Positions 44,795 through 54,673 of a DNA stretch of 64,000 nt are shown in pieces (position 1 is the stretch's first letter; each line of letters begins with the position of its first letter). Source of the stretch: Astragalus membranaceus (Eukaryota > Streptophyta > Magnoliopsida > Fabales > Fabaceae); assembly GCA_039519185.1 (NCBI GenBank), contig CM076854.1, positions 151,179,402-151,243,401 of the forward strand. Direction: 5' to 3'. The notes beneath the pieces were generated by a model, which was given only the letters and a program-made list of their open reading frames with translations, was not told the DNA's origin and made no database searches. The position numbers were made by a program, and so were the translations under genes.

Positions 44795-44933
44795 CTGAAT
44801 AGGTTGTTCTGAAATCAACTGGATTTCCTTGCAGAGCAACAAATCGATCAAAAGCTTGAGAAGCAACTTTAACAGTGTATTAGGTCATTTCAATAGGCTT
44901 AAGATCACCAAGATTACGATGCCTTTGAATTCT
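44795..44933 (-). pseudogene. Captured exon, gene not recognised (FDRFVALQGNPVDF)
   Basis: From about 44933 to the donor TCAG/GTATCA at 44795: RHRNLGDLKPIEMT, a TAA, then YTVKVASQAFDRFVALQG and NPVDFRTTYS. One in-frame stop. The acceptor position is uncertain. Confidence 0.45.
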
Positions 44934-45207
44934 ATTACTAAGGAAAAGCACTAATTCAGTGTAGGGTGAATAATTATTGAGTAATCTTCAGCAAAAATGT
45001 AAAGTTTAGTTGACAGTAATTACAATTTACAGTCATACTCCTGGCTTCCTTAAAAAATACAATATTCAAAATTATCAATTAAGAGAAAGAAAAAGAAATA
45101 TGACTCTATGAGGATGTAGGATGCCTACACATCTAGCACTTCTACTATTGGGCTCCACAAATATAAATTTCTGCTACTGATACAGCTAATATGTGAAACT
45201 AGTATCA

Positions 45208-45276
45208 TTACTGTGATACCAGATTCCACACCTTGATTGTCCCATCATCACTTGCTGAGGCTAGTAGCGGCTTCTC
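45208..45276 (-). pseudogene. Captured CIA1/CIAO1 last exon (WD40 repeat)
   Basis: EKPLLASASDDGTIKVWNLV followed by SQ and TAA (45208-45210); acceptor AATAG/GAGAAG. It is a WD40 blade ending, as in plant CIA1 (cytosolic iron-sulphur cluster assembly targeting protein). It joins in frame to the exon at 45709-45792. Confidence 0.75.
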
Positions 45277-45708
45277 CTATTTAGTGAGCAATAGGTAAAA
45301 TGTGTTGATTAATAAACCAATGCAAGAGAAAGACACATAAAGCAAGTTCTTATAAGCTAGCTTAAACTATATTTGATAGAAGCAATCAACTTATTCCCAA
45401 AAGTCATCATAACTTCAAATTTTATATTTACTCTACAGATGAAAATTTAACTATCCTTTCTGGTGTTAATTTTCTGCCAACCCCTGTCAATTAAACACTA
45501 CACTAGTCTTAGAAAGCCTTTTAACCACGACTACTTTTATTGATCAACTACAAGTTAGCTAGAGTGAAATTTAAGACATTATGCTTCAAAATCATAGGAT
45601 CAGCTACTAGAATTACCTAATTAATATCAGTGAAATCTACCATTCCACCAAATTGATTTGTGCAAAGAGATTATATGATTCCACTAAAGTAGTGTCTCAG
45701 AATCTTAC

Positions 45709-45792
45709 CCCAGGGCTCCACTGCACAGAATTTATATCCATGTCATGAGCCTTCTCATTCTTCAGTAAGGACTTGTACAGAGGAGCATCAAC
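45709..45792 (-). pseudogene. Captured CIA1/CIAO1 penultimate exon
   Basis: 28 open codons between CATAG/ and /GTAAGA: LLKNEKAHDMDINSVQWSPG, the strand before the last WD40 blade of CIA1-type proteins. With the next exon it rebuilds the C-terminus of a CIA1-like protein, without damage. The earlier seven-blade part is absent. Another WD40 protein is possible, but the NSVQWSPG...LLASASDDG pair fits CIA1 best. Confidence 0.72.
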
Positions 45793-46020
45793 CTATGTCA
45801 TAAGCAAGAAGTAAAGCTTGATCAAATTTAACCTGTTTCTTGACAGAGTGATATGCATCTACAATCTATCAGATCATGTGTTCAATTTTGTACCCAAAAA
45901 AAACCTAAATACACAAAATCAATAAACCCTAAAACCAAAATACACAAAATCAACAAAACCGTTAATACAGAAATCCTATCAAGTGAGGAAATTTGTCAAA
46001 AAAACTATTTTGAGGGAGAT

Positions 46021-46029
46021 AGAGTGAGG

Positions 46030-46069
<40 letters not shown>
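46021..46069. repeat. (GA)n microsatellite in CACTA-3
   Basis: GAGGGAGATAGAGAGAGAGA continues as GA units to about 46069. Confidence 0.95.
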
Positions 46070-46070
<1 letters not shown>

Positions 46071-46230
46071 GCGCGCAGATGGAGAACCCAAACGAACCGT
46101 GAGGCGGAGGAAGAGGTGACCGGAAGAGGTGACGGTGGTGGTGACCTAGAAATCAAGAATAGAGAAAAATGAAAAAGACGAAAATGGTATAAACGGTTCT
46201 GGAACTGAAACAAGTGGAGAGACTACTAAC

Positions 46231-46560
46231 CTTTCAGCGGCCGGAAAAATGAGTGGATGGCAGCGAACGGTGGTTGCGAGAATGAGGGCGGAGGCCGGAG
46301 GCCGGAGTTGAGCTAGGGATTGGGGAAAGGTGAGGTTAGGGTTTCGCCGAAGTTGAGGAGAATGAGGGCATAGGTGAGGGAGGAGTCGAGCACGACGATG
46401 GGGAGTGTGGGTGGAGGTGAGGTGGTGGTGATTGAGAGTGAGGGAGGCGGAACGGAGGATGAGGAGAGTGAGAGCGAGAGTGTGAGAGTGAGAATAGTGA
46501 AAGTGAGGATAGGGTGAGGAGAGTGACAGTGAGCGAGAGTGTGAGAGTGAGAATGATAAA
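46231..46560 (-). other. 5'-UTR-like first exon in CACTA-3
   Basis: The sense strand is CT-rich (TCTCACTCTCACACTCTCGC repeats) like plant 5' leaders and ends CCGCTGAAAG/GTTAGTAG, a good donor at about 46231. It sits next to the right terminus and could start a chimeric transcript through the captured exons. This is inference; no ATG is assigned. Confidence 0.4.
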
Positions 46561-46569
46561 TAAACTGAG

Positions 46570-46690
46570 AGGTAGCGTCGGCCAGGGCCGACGCTAATTT
46601 TTTTTTTTTAACAAAAAATAAATTCGTGGGTTGCGTGGGTCAAGCCGACGCTATTAGCGTGGGTATCGTGGCCGACGCTAAAATATGGAC
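46570..46690. repeat. CACTA-3 right subterminal repeats
   Basis: GGTAGCGTCGGCCAGGGCCG, GTCAAGCCGACGCTATTAGC and GGCCGACGCTAAAATATGG mirror the left-end repeats. Confidence 0.85.
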
Positions 46691-46718
46691 GCTAAAAACC
46701 CATTTTCTAGTAGTGCAC

Positions 46719-47300
46719 CCCAATGGCAGTCTCATCAATAAACTTCTCAACTTGCGGGAAGAGGACAATCCCGAAGATGGTTAATGCTAGCAACTGCTTG
46801 TAGGGACCCCATCTGTCAGCTTGAGCATGAGACCTCATTAAGCCTTCGAAATAACTCAGTGGAAATCCCATTATACGGTTCTTTTTCTCCTTTCGAAGCT
46901 CTAACTCCCCCACTCCAACTTGCGATAACAACGAGAGTCTCTTGTCTGAATATTGATGCCCCTGACACTGATAAGGTGCCATTTCCGACCTAGAGAAACC
47001 CAAAATTTGCTCATACTCCTCTAAAGTTGGCGAGAGCTGGAAATCTTTGAAGATGAAACAGCGGATATTCGGATCATAGAACTGACTGAGGGCTATCACT
47101 GCATTTTCTTGAAGGTCTAACTGCAGCAACCGAAGAATATTCCCATAAGCCTTTTCAAACAACCTACACTCATCCGGTCCCATTAGAGAGGCACACTCTG
47201 TCAAGCTGGCCACGTCTATTTTCTTTACCACTGGGAACCTCGAATTTAGTATGACTTCGCCTCTTGATCCCATGTTGCTTCGCCTATGACAAGATTCCAA
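46719..47300 (-). pseudogene. Element A ORF1, N-terminal part
   Basis: ATG at 47300 (or the internal ATG at 47273, MGSRGEVILNSRFPVV). The domain start is VIALSQFYDPNIRCFIFKDF, then QLSPTLEEYEQILGFSR, the signature of the DUF7745 family of legume transposon proteins, and LLALTIFGIVLFPQVEKFID. CACTA-3 cuts the frame after DETAIG. In element C the same positions read QYFDPEYRCFTFQDYQLVP and TFEEFQKILGFP. Confidence 0.75.
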
Positions 47301-48414
47301 GTTACTCCAAGATCACCGGCAAACAACTTAGATGCATGAAGAATGCTACATGAAGTTTTTTTTCAAAATTTTGTTTATGTAGTGCATGATGTCATGATGC
47401 AAAGTGCGGATGATGAAGTGGCTTTTTATGTTACTTACATAAAAAGATATTTACAAATGGTGGTTTGAAAATCTGAGACAGTATACCCTATGTGCCACCT
47501 CATATAGGTATTTATGAAAGAGAAGGGAAAAATATGTTCTTTTTGATTTATTTTTTTTGAAAACTGTTGAAGGAAAAGAGCTAAGCTAGATGTAATAATG
47601 CAACACACAATTTGGAAAAGCCCTTGTGACCTAAAAAGAGGTGAAACCTACGATCTAGGGCAATTTAAGGGTAATCTTCCCATGTAGCTCTATTCACTTC
47701 CTCACAAAGGCCACCAGAGCCACAGTCCCTTTCATGAAACTCCCCACAAATGCAGCAAACTGCTAGGTGTGAGGCATCATGAAAGAGCACAACTCTAGTT
47801 GAAACTTTCGCAAGTAGCCAAACGGACAAAGGTCCTGATGGGCTCTCACTACTCGAATCCACTCTCCTAAGTTTTCTGCAGACCTGGGTTATGGTCCCAC
47901 TCAAAGCATGCAATCATAAGGGATAGGTGTAGTGTGTGTCAAGGGCGTTTTCCTTAGCACTACCCCACCTGAAATGAAAATCAGAGCAGTCCAGACAATT
48001 GCAAGCAATAACATGTTGTCTACACTAGGGTTCTATACCAAATAAACTAACCTAGGATATCAACAACAAGGGTATTGCTTACCTTAAGAAAGGGAGCCAA
48101 GAAGAGGGGACATGATAGAATGGGGAAGAGATGCATGAACTTACTTTTGGAGAAAAGGAGCAAAGAAGAAGGGAACATGGGGGTTGGAAGAATGCATGAG
48201 CATAAGCATATAAAAAGAAAAGGAGTAGAAGAAGGGATAGGAAGCAAACATAGAAGAAGAAAAAAAAGAAAAAAGACAAATGCATGTGCACACAACATGA
48301 TATGAAAGAAAAGGAAACCGAAAGGGATAGAAGCAAAAAAGGTATCCAAATCAAATCACAAACCACACATTTAATTAATTAGGCTTGACCCACTTAAAAA
48401 AAAGGAAACGTCCC
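47301..48414 (-). other. Element A 5' leader; primer-binding site deleted
   Basis: Very similar to the leader of element B (36400-37342), including the splice-donor-like CTTAAG/GTAAGCAA. At the LTR border B has CCCCAGTGGAGTCGCCAGC before TGTTGCACC, while here only ACGTCCC remains before TGTTGCACC: about 16 bases, the core of the primer-binding site, are missing. Confidence 0.7.
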
Positions 48415-50279
48415 TGTTGCACCCCGAAAAATCCGGTTTGGATTTCTCGATGTACAACGTGGGAGATAAATGAAGCCGCCATCAATATTTTAGTTTTTAG
48501 ACGAAAACATTGAAAAAAACGTCTTTTTATACAAGGCGGGTGGTCTTTTCGAAATCAGGAGATGTAGGTTCGGGGGTCGGTTAGACACGGGGAAGGTATA
48601 AGCACCCCGCATCTCCTTTCTACCGAAAGGGAACCATTAATTTGATGTGTGGTTTCGACAAAGTTTGATTTGAAACGATGTTCTATTTCTTTTCGTTTTT
48701 CTTTTTTATTTGAGAAAAGCGTTTGGAAAGAAAACGGGGAAAAGAAAGATTTTTTTTGTATTTTTTGAAAAGGGTGCTTGACGGGACGTGACCCGCTCCT
48801 ACGTATCCTCAGATGCAATGAGGAAATCAAAGCTACGTAGTTCTCCTTGGTTGAGAAACTTTGGGTGTGTTGGTGTCTTTTATTGCAGGGGTTCTCGGGT
48901 CTGAACTGTACAGTCCACTAACCCTAAAACATAGACATCCCCGCCCGTACAGGTGACGTGCCCCCTATTTATTGAAAATGATTTAAATTATTTGAGGAAA
49001 AGATTTGTTGTGAGGTTGGTTGCTTTTATTTGAGCGGTATCTTAGGCTCGCACGAACTGTACAGCTCGCTAACCCTAAGACGCTAACCAACTCGGATGTA
49101 CATCCGACTTGATTCCTTACTCATTTTTGAAATAGGGTTCAAGTTGTTAATTACTTGCTTTAATTCTCATAAGTATCCCAAGATGTTTGAGTTGTACAAC
49201 TCCGATCTTAGGACACTAGTCAACACCGGCCGTACGTCCGACTTGACTCCTTATGAGCTTTCAAAAGGGTTTGTTATTGATCTTAGAAAGAAATTGATTG
49301 TCTTATGAAAACAACTTGAGAAAAGTTGAGCTTTGGAAAAGCTTTGGAAAAGAATTGATTTGAAGAAAGGGGAAAAGAGTTTGAGGGTGATATTGATAAC
49401 AAAGAGTTTGTTGGGATGGCGTGGCATCCAAAAGGAAAAGAAGCAGAGAATTCAATCAATTGCCAAGTCAAGAACCAAAGTGCGAATTTTAACAAATTGC
49501 AAGCAAATCAACCATCAATGCAAACATAGGCATACACATTGCCAATTATAACATTTGCGCACGAGGATGACAATTAGTCTCCAACATTTAGTGGCATGCC
49601 TATGCAAGATCAACACTAACCACATAACTTGCAAGAAAGAGTACATAAAGTGGTGATGCAAAAAGTTCAAATCAATCTAGGTATCAACACATGATAAGGT
49701 CCGAGGTTGAATCCCTTTTGGTAATCCTTGACACTTGGAACAAATGCACAAGTGCATAAGTGTCTAGTCCTCTTACCAAATCATCAACACTAAAAACAAA
49801 TTACAGACCTAGGATGGATATCACATTTGCAAGACTACAAATGACCAAATGAAAGCACTTACAAGTTATTTTTATGATCAAGATTAAAGTCTAATTTCAA
49901 GTAAATACAAGATTACACAACCAAACCCATCACAAATCTCTAAACCCTAATTTATTTGAAAAATGCGAAATGAACATAGACTCTAAACTTCATTTTATTC
50001 ATGAAAACAAACAAACCAAAAACTTGATAGCCCCACAAGTGCACGGGTCGTATCGCGTAATAAAAGAGTATCGGTCCACATGGAAAGCCTAAGTGAATAC
50101 CAACTTAATTTTTCAAAGTTGATTAACTGAAAAGAAAGTGTTTTTAGAAAGAAGGAATGTTTTAGTAAAGTCTCCTCACTCATGATCATTGTGGACAAGA
50201 GAGGAGAAAAGAAAATAAAAGAAGAAAACATAAAGTTAAATAGCGAGAAATAAAAGAAAGCGGTAAAGTGCAAAATCAT

Positions 50280-50870
50280 AAATAGCGGAATTGTGAATGA
50301 CAAGAAAATAAATTGCTTGAAAAGTAAATTGCAAGTAATTTAAATGACTTGGAAAGTTAAAGAGCAAGGAAAGTAAATGAGCAAGAAAGTAAATGAGCAA
50401 GAAAGTAAATGACTTGGAAAATAAAAGTGCAAGAAAGTAAATAACTTGGAAAATAAAGGTGCAAGAAATTAAATAGCAAGAAAAGTAAATGACTTGAAAA
50501 ATAAAGGTGCAAGGAATTAAAGGAGCAAGAAAGTAAATGACTTGGAAAATAAAGGTGCAAGAAAGTAAATGACTTGGAAAATAAAAGGGCAAGAAAATAA
50601 ATAGCAAGAAAAGTAAATGACTTGAAAAATAAAGGTGCAAGAAATTAAAGGAGCAAGAAAGTAAATGACTTGGAAAATAAATGTGCAAGAAAGTAAATGA
50701 CTTGGAAAATAAAAGGGCAAGAAAATAAATAGCAAGAATTTAAAGGGGCAAGAAAGTAAATGACTTGGAAAATAAATGTGCAAGAAAGTAAATGACTTGG
50801 AAAATAAAAGGGCAAGAAAATAAATAGCAAGAATTTAAAGGGGCAAGAAAGTAAATAAACAAGAATAGTA
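50280..50870. repeat. Minisatellite in the C LTR (GTAAATGACTTGGAAAATAAA)
   Basis: Units of about 33-34 bp built from GTAAATGACTTGGAAAATAA and AGGTGCAAGAAA, in higher-order groups; about 17 partial units. It is absent from the A and B LTRs. Open frames on the minus strand here are repeat artefacts. Confidence 0.92.
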
Positions 50871-51710
50871 AACTAAAATGAGGTTGAATCATATTTTGCA
50901 ATCCTCTCACTTAAATTATGGTGCTCCAAACACAAGTGAGAATCAAATTGCAAAATCATCAACCAACAAGAGTAGTAAACTAAGATGAGGTTGAATCATG
51001 TCTTGCAATCCTCTCACTTACATTATGATGCTTTAAGCACAAGTGAGAATCAAGTTGCAAAATCATCAACAACACAAGTATTTGCAAGTAATATGGACTA
51101 AAAGTCACATTTAACACAAGGATTTAAATACTAATAACGAGGTTGATCAACATCAAGTAAAAAGGAACAACAAGATAAATTAAAACCTCAAAGAAAATGC
51201 GAACCACATAGGAGACAAAATCACATGTTTATTCCATTAAAATGCAAAGATCAACACAAAATAACAACAAACTACATTTTAAGATGAAAATGATGAGTAT
51301 GCGAAAATGATGAAGAGGATATGAATTTTGATGCAAAGTATTGTAAATGATGTAAGGGTTTTGGAGATTCACCTAGGATCCGAACTAGTAGAAGTAGGAA
51401 ATGAAGAACAAGTAACCAAATCAACTAAAGTCTTCAAGAAATGGTCCAAGAAACCCCACACAAATTCCCAAATACCCAAGTGCTTGATGAGGAGAAAATG
51501 AAATGGATGGTGAAAGGAGGAAAATCTATGAAGGAGGAGTGGATTTGAAGTGATTTGGTGGTGTTTGGGTGATGGAAAACAAAAAGATGGAGGGAGGAGG
51601 AGGAGAGGGGGGCTACGGCCAAGGCAAGGGAAAGAGGAGAGAGAGTTGTGTGCTAGGTTTGGTGGAGGAGAGAATGAGGCCAAGGAAGTTGTGATGTGTG
51701 GGAAATGAAA

Positions 51711-51724
51711 GGGTATTTATAGGG
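51711..51724 (-). promoter_or_regulatory. TATA box of the C LTR promoter
   Basis: Sense CCCTATAAATACCC, at the place equivalent to the boxes in A and B. Because this LTR is in 5' position for A, it could drive A's remains. Confidence 0.55.
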
Positions 51725-52726
51725 TGGGAGTGAGCTTTAGGGTAAAATGGTAATCAAACCAATTAAATCAATTAACATTCAGCTGAATATTAATAAATAA
51801 AATCAATTTGAACTTGGTCACCAAGTTAGAGGGTATTTTAGTCATTGGCTTTGAGAGGTGCACTAGGATTAGACTTTAAATTTTAATGGAGGGTGGAGAT
51901 GCATCATCACATGGATTGAGGGTGTTGAAGAAACACAAATGGAGAGGGAAATGGGAGAGGGGGCTGTTCGCCCAGCACCATGAAGAGAAGAGGGAAGGAA
52001 AAAGGAAAAAAGCAAGCTTGCACAAAATAGTACATTTTGTCTTATTGAGGACACTACCTTATTTTCATTCTTTTTGATTTTTCTTTTCATGATCATTCTT
52101 TTATTCCATGAAGATTCTTTTTTTTTATTTTGGGCTCATCTTAGGATTCAATCATTGGGCCCAAAATTCCATGACAACACCATTCCCAAAATTGATTTTG
52201 GGCCCCACTCTAGCGAAAATGACCATTTTGCCCTTTCGTTCGAAAATTGAGTTTTATGCTAGAAAACTTAATATTTATGCGCACAAAAAATCACAACTAA
52301 GCACAAATCTTCCTCAAATAAACCTTTGGTGATGCTTCGGTGATTTGGGACGGAAAAAACCGCTTTTAGCGTGAAATGACCAAAATGCCCTTTCACCCTA
52401 AAAACCCTAGTTTTTTGCCCAAGGCACATTTTCACTTTAAAAATGACTTTTCCCCCTAGGAATGACCTCTAAGACCTTGGGATGCATGATAAGTTGCTTG
52501 TTCTGAGAAAATATCCCGTATTTGCGAAATGACTAAAATACCCTTTTGCACTGAAAAACTCTGAATTGTCCAAAAGTACATTCCAACTCCAGAAATGATT
52601 TTAGAAACTCTGAAATGACTTCTATAACCCTAAATGCAATGTATGATGCTCTTTTCTCTTATTTATTTATTTATTTTTGGGAAAATTAGGGTTTTGACCT
52701 AAGCCGGACAAAATTGGGGTATGACA

Positions 52727-53044
52727 GCTGCCCCTCTTTATCTGGGTTTTAACGAGGAATATGGATTAGCTGAAACATATTCCGAGGCAAAATAGAGATA
52801 AAGAATTCAGGAATTATACCGATTTTGTCTCCTTAAGGAAAAACCCGAATTTTCCCATTTTTTCTTTTCTCATTTTTTGTTTTTGTTGATGTCAGATGAA
52901 AAATGCAATATGCATGCAAAAACAGATTAGATTTTTTTTTTTTTTTGAATCACCACTTGGCGTGCTAACAACTATTTGTGAGTTTAACACTTGGCGTCCA
53001 AAAGCAGGAAATAAGGCGGTAAAAAAAAAAAAAGTAAAGAAGGA
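52727..53044 (-). other. Element C polypurine tract and 3' non-coding start
   Basis: Sense AGATAAAGAGGGGCAGC abuts the LTR start. Further in, CACTTGGCGTGC and CACTTGGCGTCC repeat as in element B. No gene is seen. Confidence 0.75.
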
Positions 53045-53722
53045 GCACTGCAGGCTCAGGATGAGCGCGGAGGGCTCAGGATGAGCACTGAGGGCTCAGG
53101 AGGAGCACTGAGGGCTCAGGAGGAGCATAGAGGGCTCAGGAGGGAGCACAGAGGGCTCAGGGGGGAGCACAGAGGGCTCAGGAGGAGCACAGAGGGCTCA
53201 GGGGGGAGCGCAGAGGGCTCAAGAGGAGCGCAGAGGGCTCAGGAGGGAGCACAGAGGGCTCAGGGGGGAGCACAGAGGGCTCAGGAGGAGCACAGAGGGC
53301 TCAAGAGGGAGCACAGAGGGCTCAGGGGGAGCACAGAGGGCTCAGGGGGGAGCACAGAGGGCTCAGGAGGGAGCACAGAGGGCTCAGGGGGAGCACAGAG
53401 GGCTCAGGGGGAGCACAGAGGGCTCAGGGGGGGAGCACAGAGGGCTCAGGGGGGAGCACAGAGGGCTCAGGAGGAGCACAGAGGGCTCAAGAGGGAGCAC
53501 AGAGGGCTCAAGAGGGAGCACAGAGGGCTCAGGGGGGAGCACAGAGGGCTCAGGGGGGAGCACAGAGGGCTCAGGGGGGAGCACAGAGGGCTCAGGGGGG
53601 AGCACAGAGGGCTCAGGAGGAGCACAGAGGGCTCAAGAGGGAGCACAGAGGGCTCAGGGGGAGCACAGAGGGCTCAGGGGGGAGCACAGAGGGCTCAGGG
53701 GGGAGCACAGAGGGCTCAGGAG
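53045..53722. repeat. 20-22-bp minisatellite in element C, about 32 units
   Basis: GAGCACAGAGGGCTCAGGGG units, the same family as in element B but with longer G-runs and hence more 21-22-base units and fewer GAGCGC variants. It stands between pol and the 3' LTR, where Ogre elements are known to carry tandem repeats. Confidence 0.97.
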
Positions 53723-54673
53723 TTCAGTTGATTGGTTGATTTGAAATGACCGATGCTACTGCATTGGATTGAGGTACCTGTATACGTTAGTTAATGCAAG
53801 GAATGGTGCATGGAGTATGGGTGCATGTTATGCAAGGGCATGTTATGCGGATGCATGTAATGCTCATGATTTTGGTGTAATGATGAATGTAGTGGGATGC
53901 TACTTTTGATTTTTCGTTTCTTTTGTCAGCTTTCTTTTTTCTGATCGTTTGTTTTTTTCTTTTGCTCTTTTTTTTTTTTTTTTGCTGGTTCAGCCAATCC
54001 GCGATACTCATGGCACGAGACTGAGGAACCCATTGGAATTGCGGGGCTAATGAGCCAAGTGCATGTTGGCTTTGACTTCACCGTTTGAAGCAATCGTGAG
54101 AGCAGTCGCTTTCTCTTGCATGATTAACTGGTTTTGGGGAATTGCCTTTTTTCGCAACCTTTAGGGACTCTGCGATGATTGTAATGCTCCATGATCTATG
54201 CACATGTTTTCCAGGTCATCATCACCATCATTATAAAACATTTATTTTGAGCAGAGAAAAAAAAACAGAAAATAAAAAGCAAGCAGATCGTGAGAAAAAT
54301 TGAACTTTATTGATGTGAAGACCGGTCGTACAGCAAGTTACGCCGACTGTTCATTACATTTGAAAGTTTAAACTGCAAAAAGACACGAAAAAAAGAGAGG
54401 AGCTTATTTCTGACTGTCCGTCTCTGTGGAACAGTGCTGAGCATTTATGTCCTTGACTTTGACCACCCCTTTATCCCGAACCTTCAGGAGTGCTGTATGC
54501 CTTTTCTCATTTTCATGCCCAAGTTTTCTGACCCTAATTTTTGCCTAGATCGCCCTTTGCGGGTTTTCAATCCACCGGGTCGCTCTGATTTTGCCTAGGT
54601 TGCCTTTTCGGGTTTTCAACCTAGCGAGCTAAATCTTGCTTGGCTTATCTTTCTCTTTTTTTCGTCTATTTCT
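53723..54673 (-). other. Element C 3' non-coding between minisatellite and pol
   Basis: Shared words with A and B (GAGGTACCTGTATACG, GATCGTTTG runs, CGGGTTTTCAACCTAGCGAG). No gene. Confidence 0.65.

Larger units (their letters stand above)
42218..46715 (-). mobile_element. CACTA-3: non-autonomous CACTA (Pack-CACTA) carrying host exon fragments
   Basis: Ends CACTACTAGAAAAACAG and its complement (CATTTTCTAGTAGTG) with 3-bp duplication CAC (42215-42217 and 46716-46718). It is inserted in ORF1 of element A; the ORF1 frame continues exactly across when the element and one CAC are ignored. Subterminal GCGTCGGCC repeats lie at 42238-42520 and 46570-46690. No transposase is seen; instead exon-like pieces of ureD, a remorin gene, CIA1 and two unrecognised genes lie on the minus strand, preceded by a 5'-UTR-like exon. 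Confidence 0.9.
16938..48414 (-). mobile_element. Ogre/Tat-type Ty3/gypsy element A (3' LTR plus internal region), interrupted by B and CACTA-3
   Basis: Read from right to left: leader (48414-47301), ORF1 (47300-40742, split by CACTA-3), gag-protease (40318-26317, split by B), intron, RT-RNase H-aRNase H-integrase (26118-22666), 3' non-coding, polypurine tract, 3' LTR (20941-16938). An ORF1 before gag, an intron before RT, a second archaeal-type RNase H and multi-kilobase LTRs are the marks of Ogre elements. The LTR at its 5' side (48415-52726) is also the 3' LTR of element C. Many stops and frame changes make A dead. Confidence 0.85.
48415..52726 (-). repeat. LTR shared by C (as 3' LTR) and A (as 5' LTR), 4.3 kb
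   Basis: Given strand starts TGTTGCACCCCGAAAAATCC and ends GACAAAATTGGGGTATGACA. On the C side it touches a polypurine tract (3' LTR position); on the A side it touches A's leader (5' LTR position). Modules: one CTCCTACGTATCC...GCTACGTAG pair (48798-48842), a minisatellite (50280-50870), and GTTGAATC...GCACAAGTG modules at about 49705, 50882 and 50985. It lacks the TAATCGATTA array of B. Confidence 0.85.

Noticed and set aside
45853..46119. 88-codon plus-strand frame with RERERERE repeat
   Set aside because: It comes from the GA microsatellite inside CACTA-3.
48047..48366. Minus-strand Phe/Leu-rich frames in the leader of A
   Set aside because: Purine-rich leader read on the opposite strand; the equivalent part of B is not conserved as protein.
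50236..50830. Minus-strand frames rich in FQVIYFLA repeats
   Set aside because: They are generated by the LTR minisatellite of element C, not coding.
53081..53731. 216-codon open frame rich in EHRGLRGEHRGLR
   Set aside because: Same minisatellite artefact in element C.
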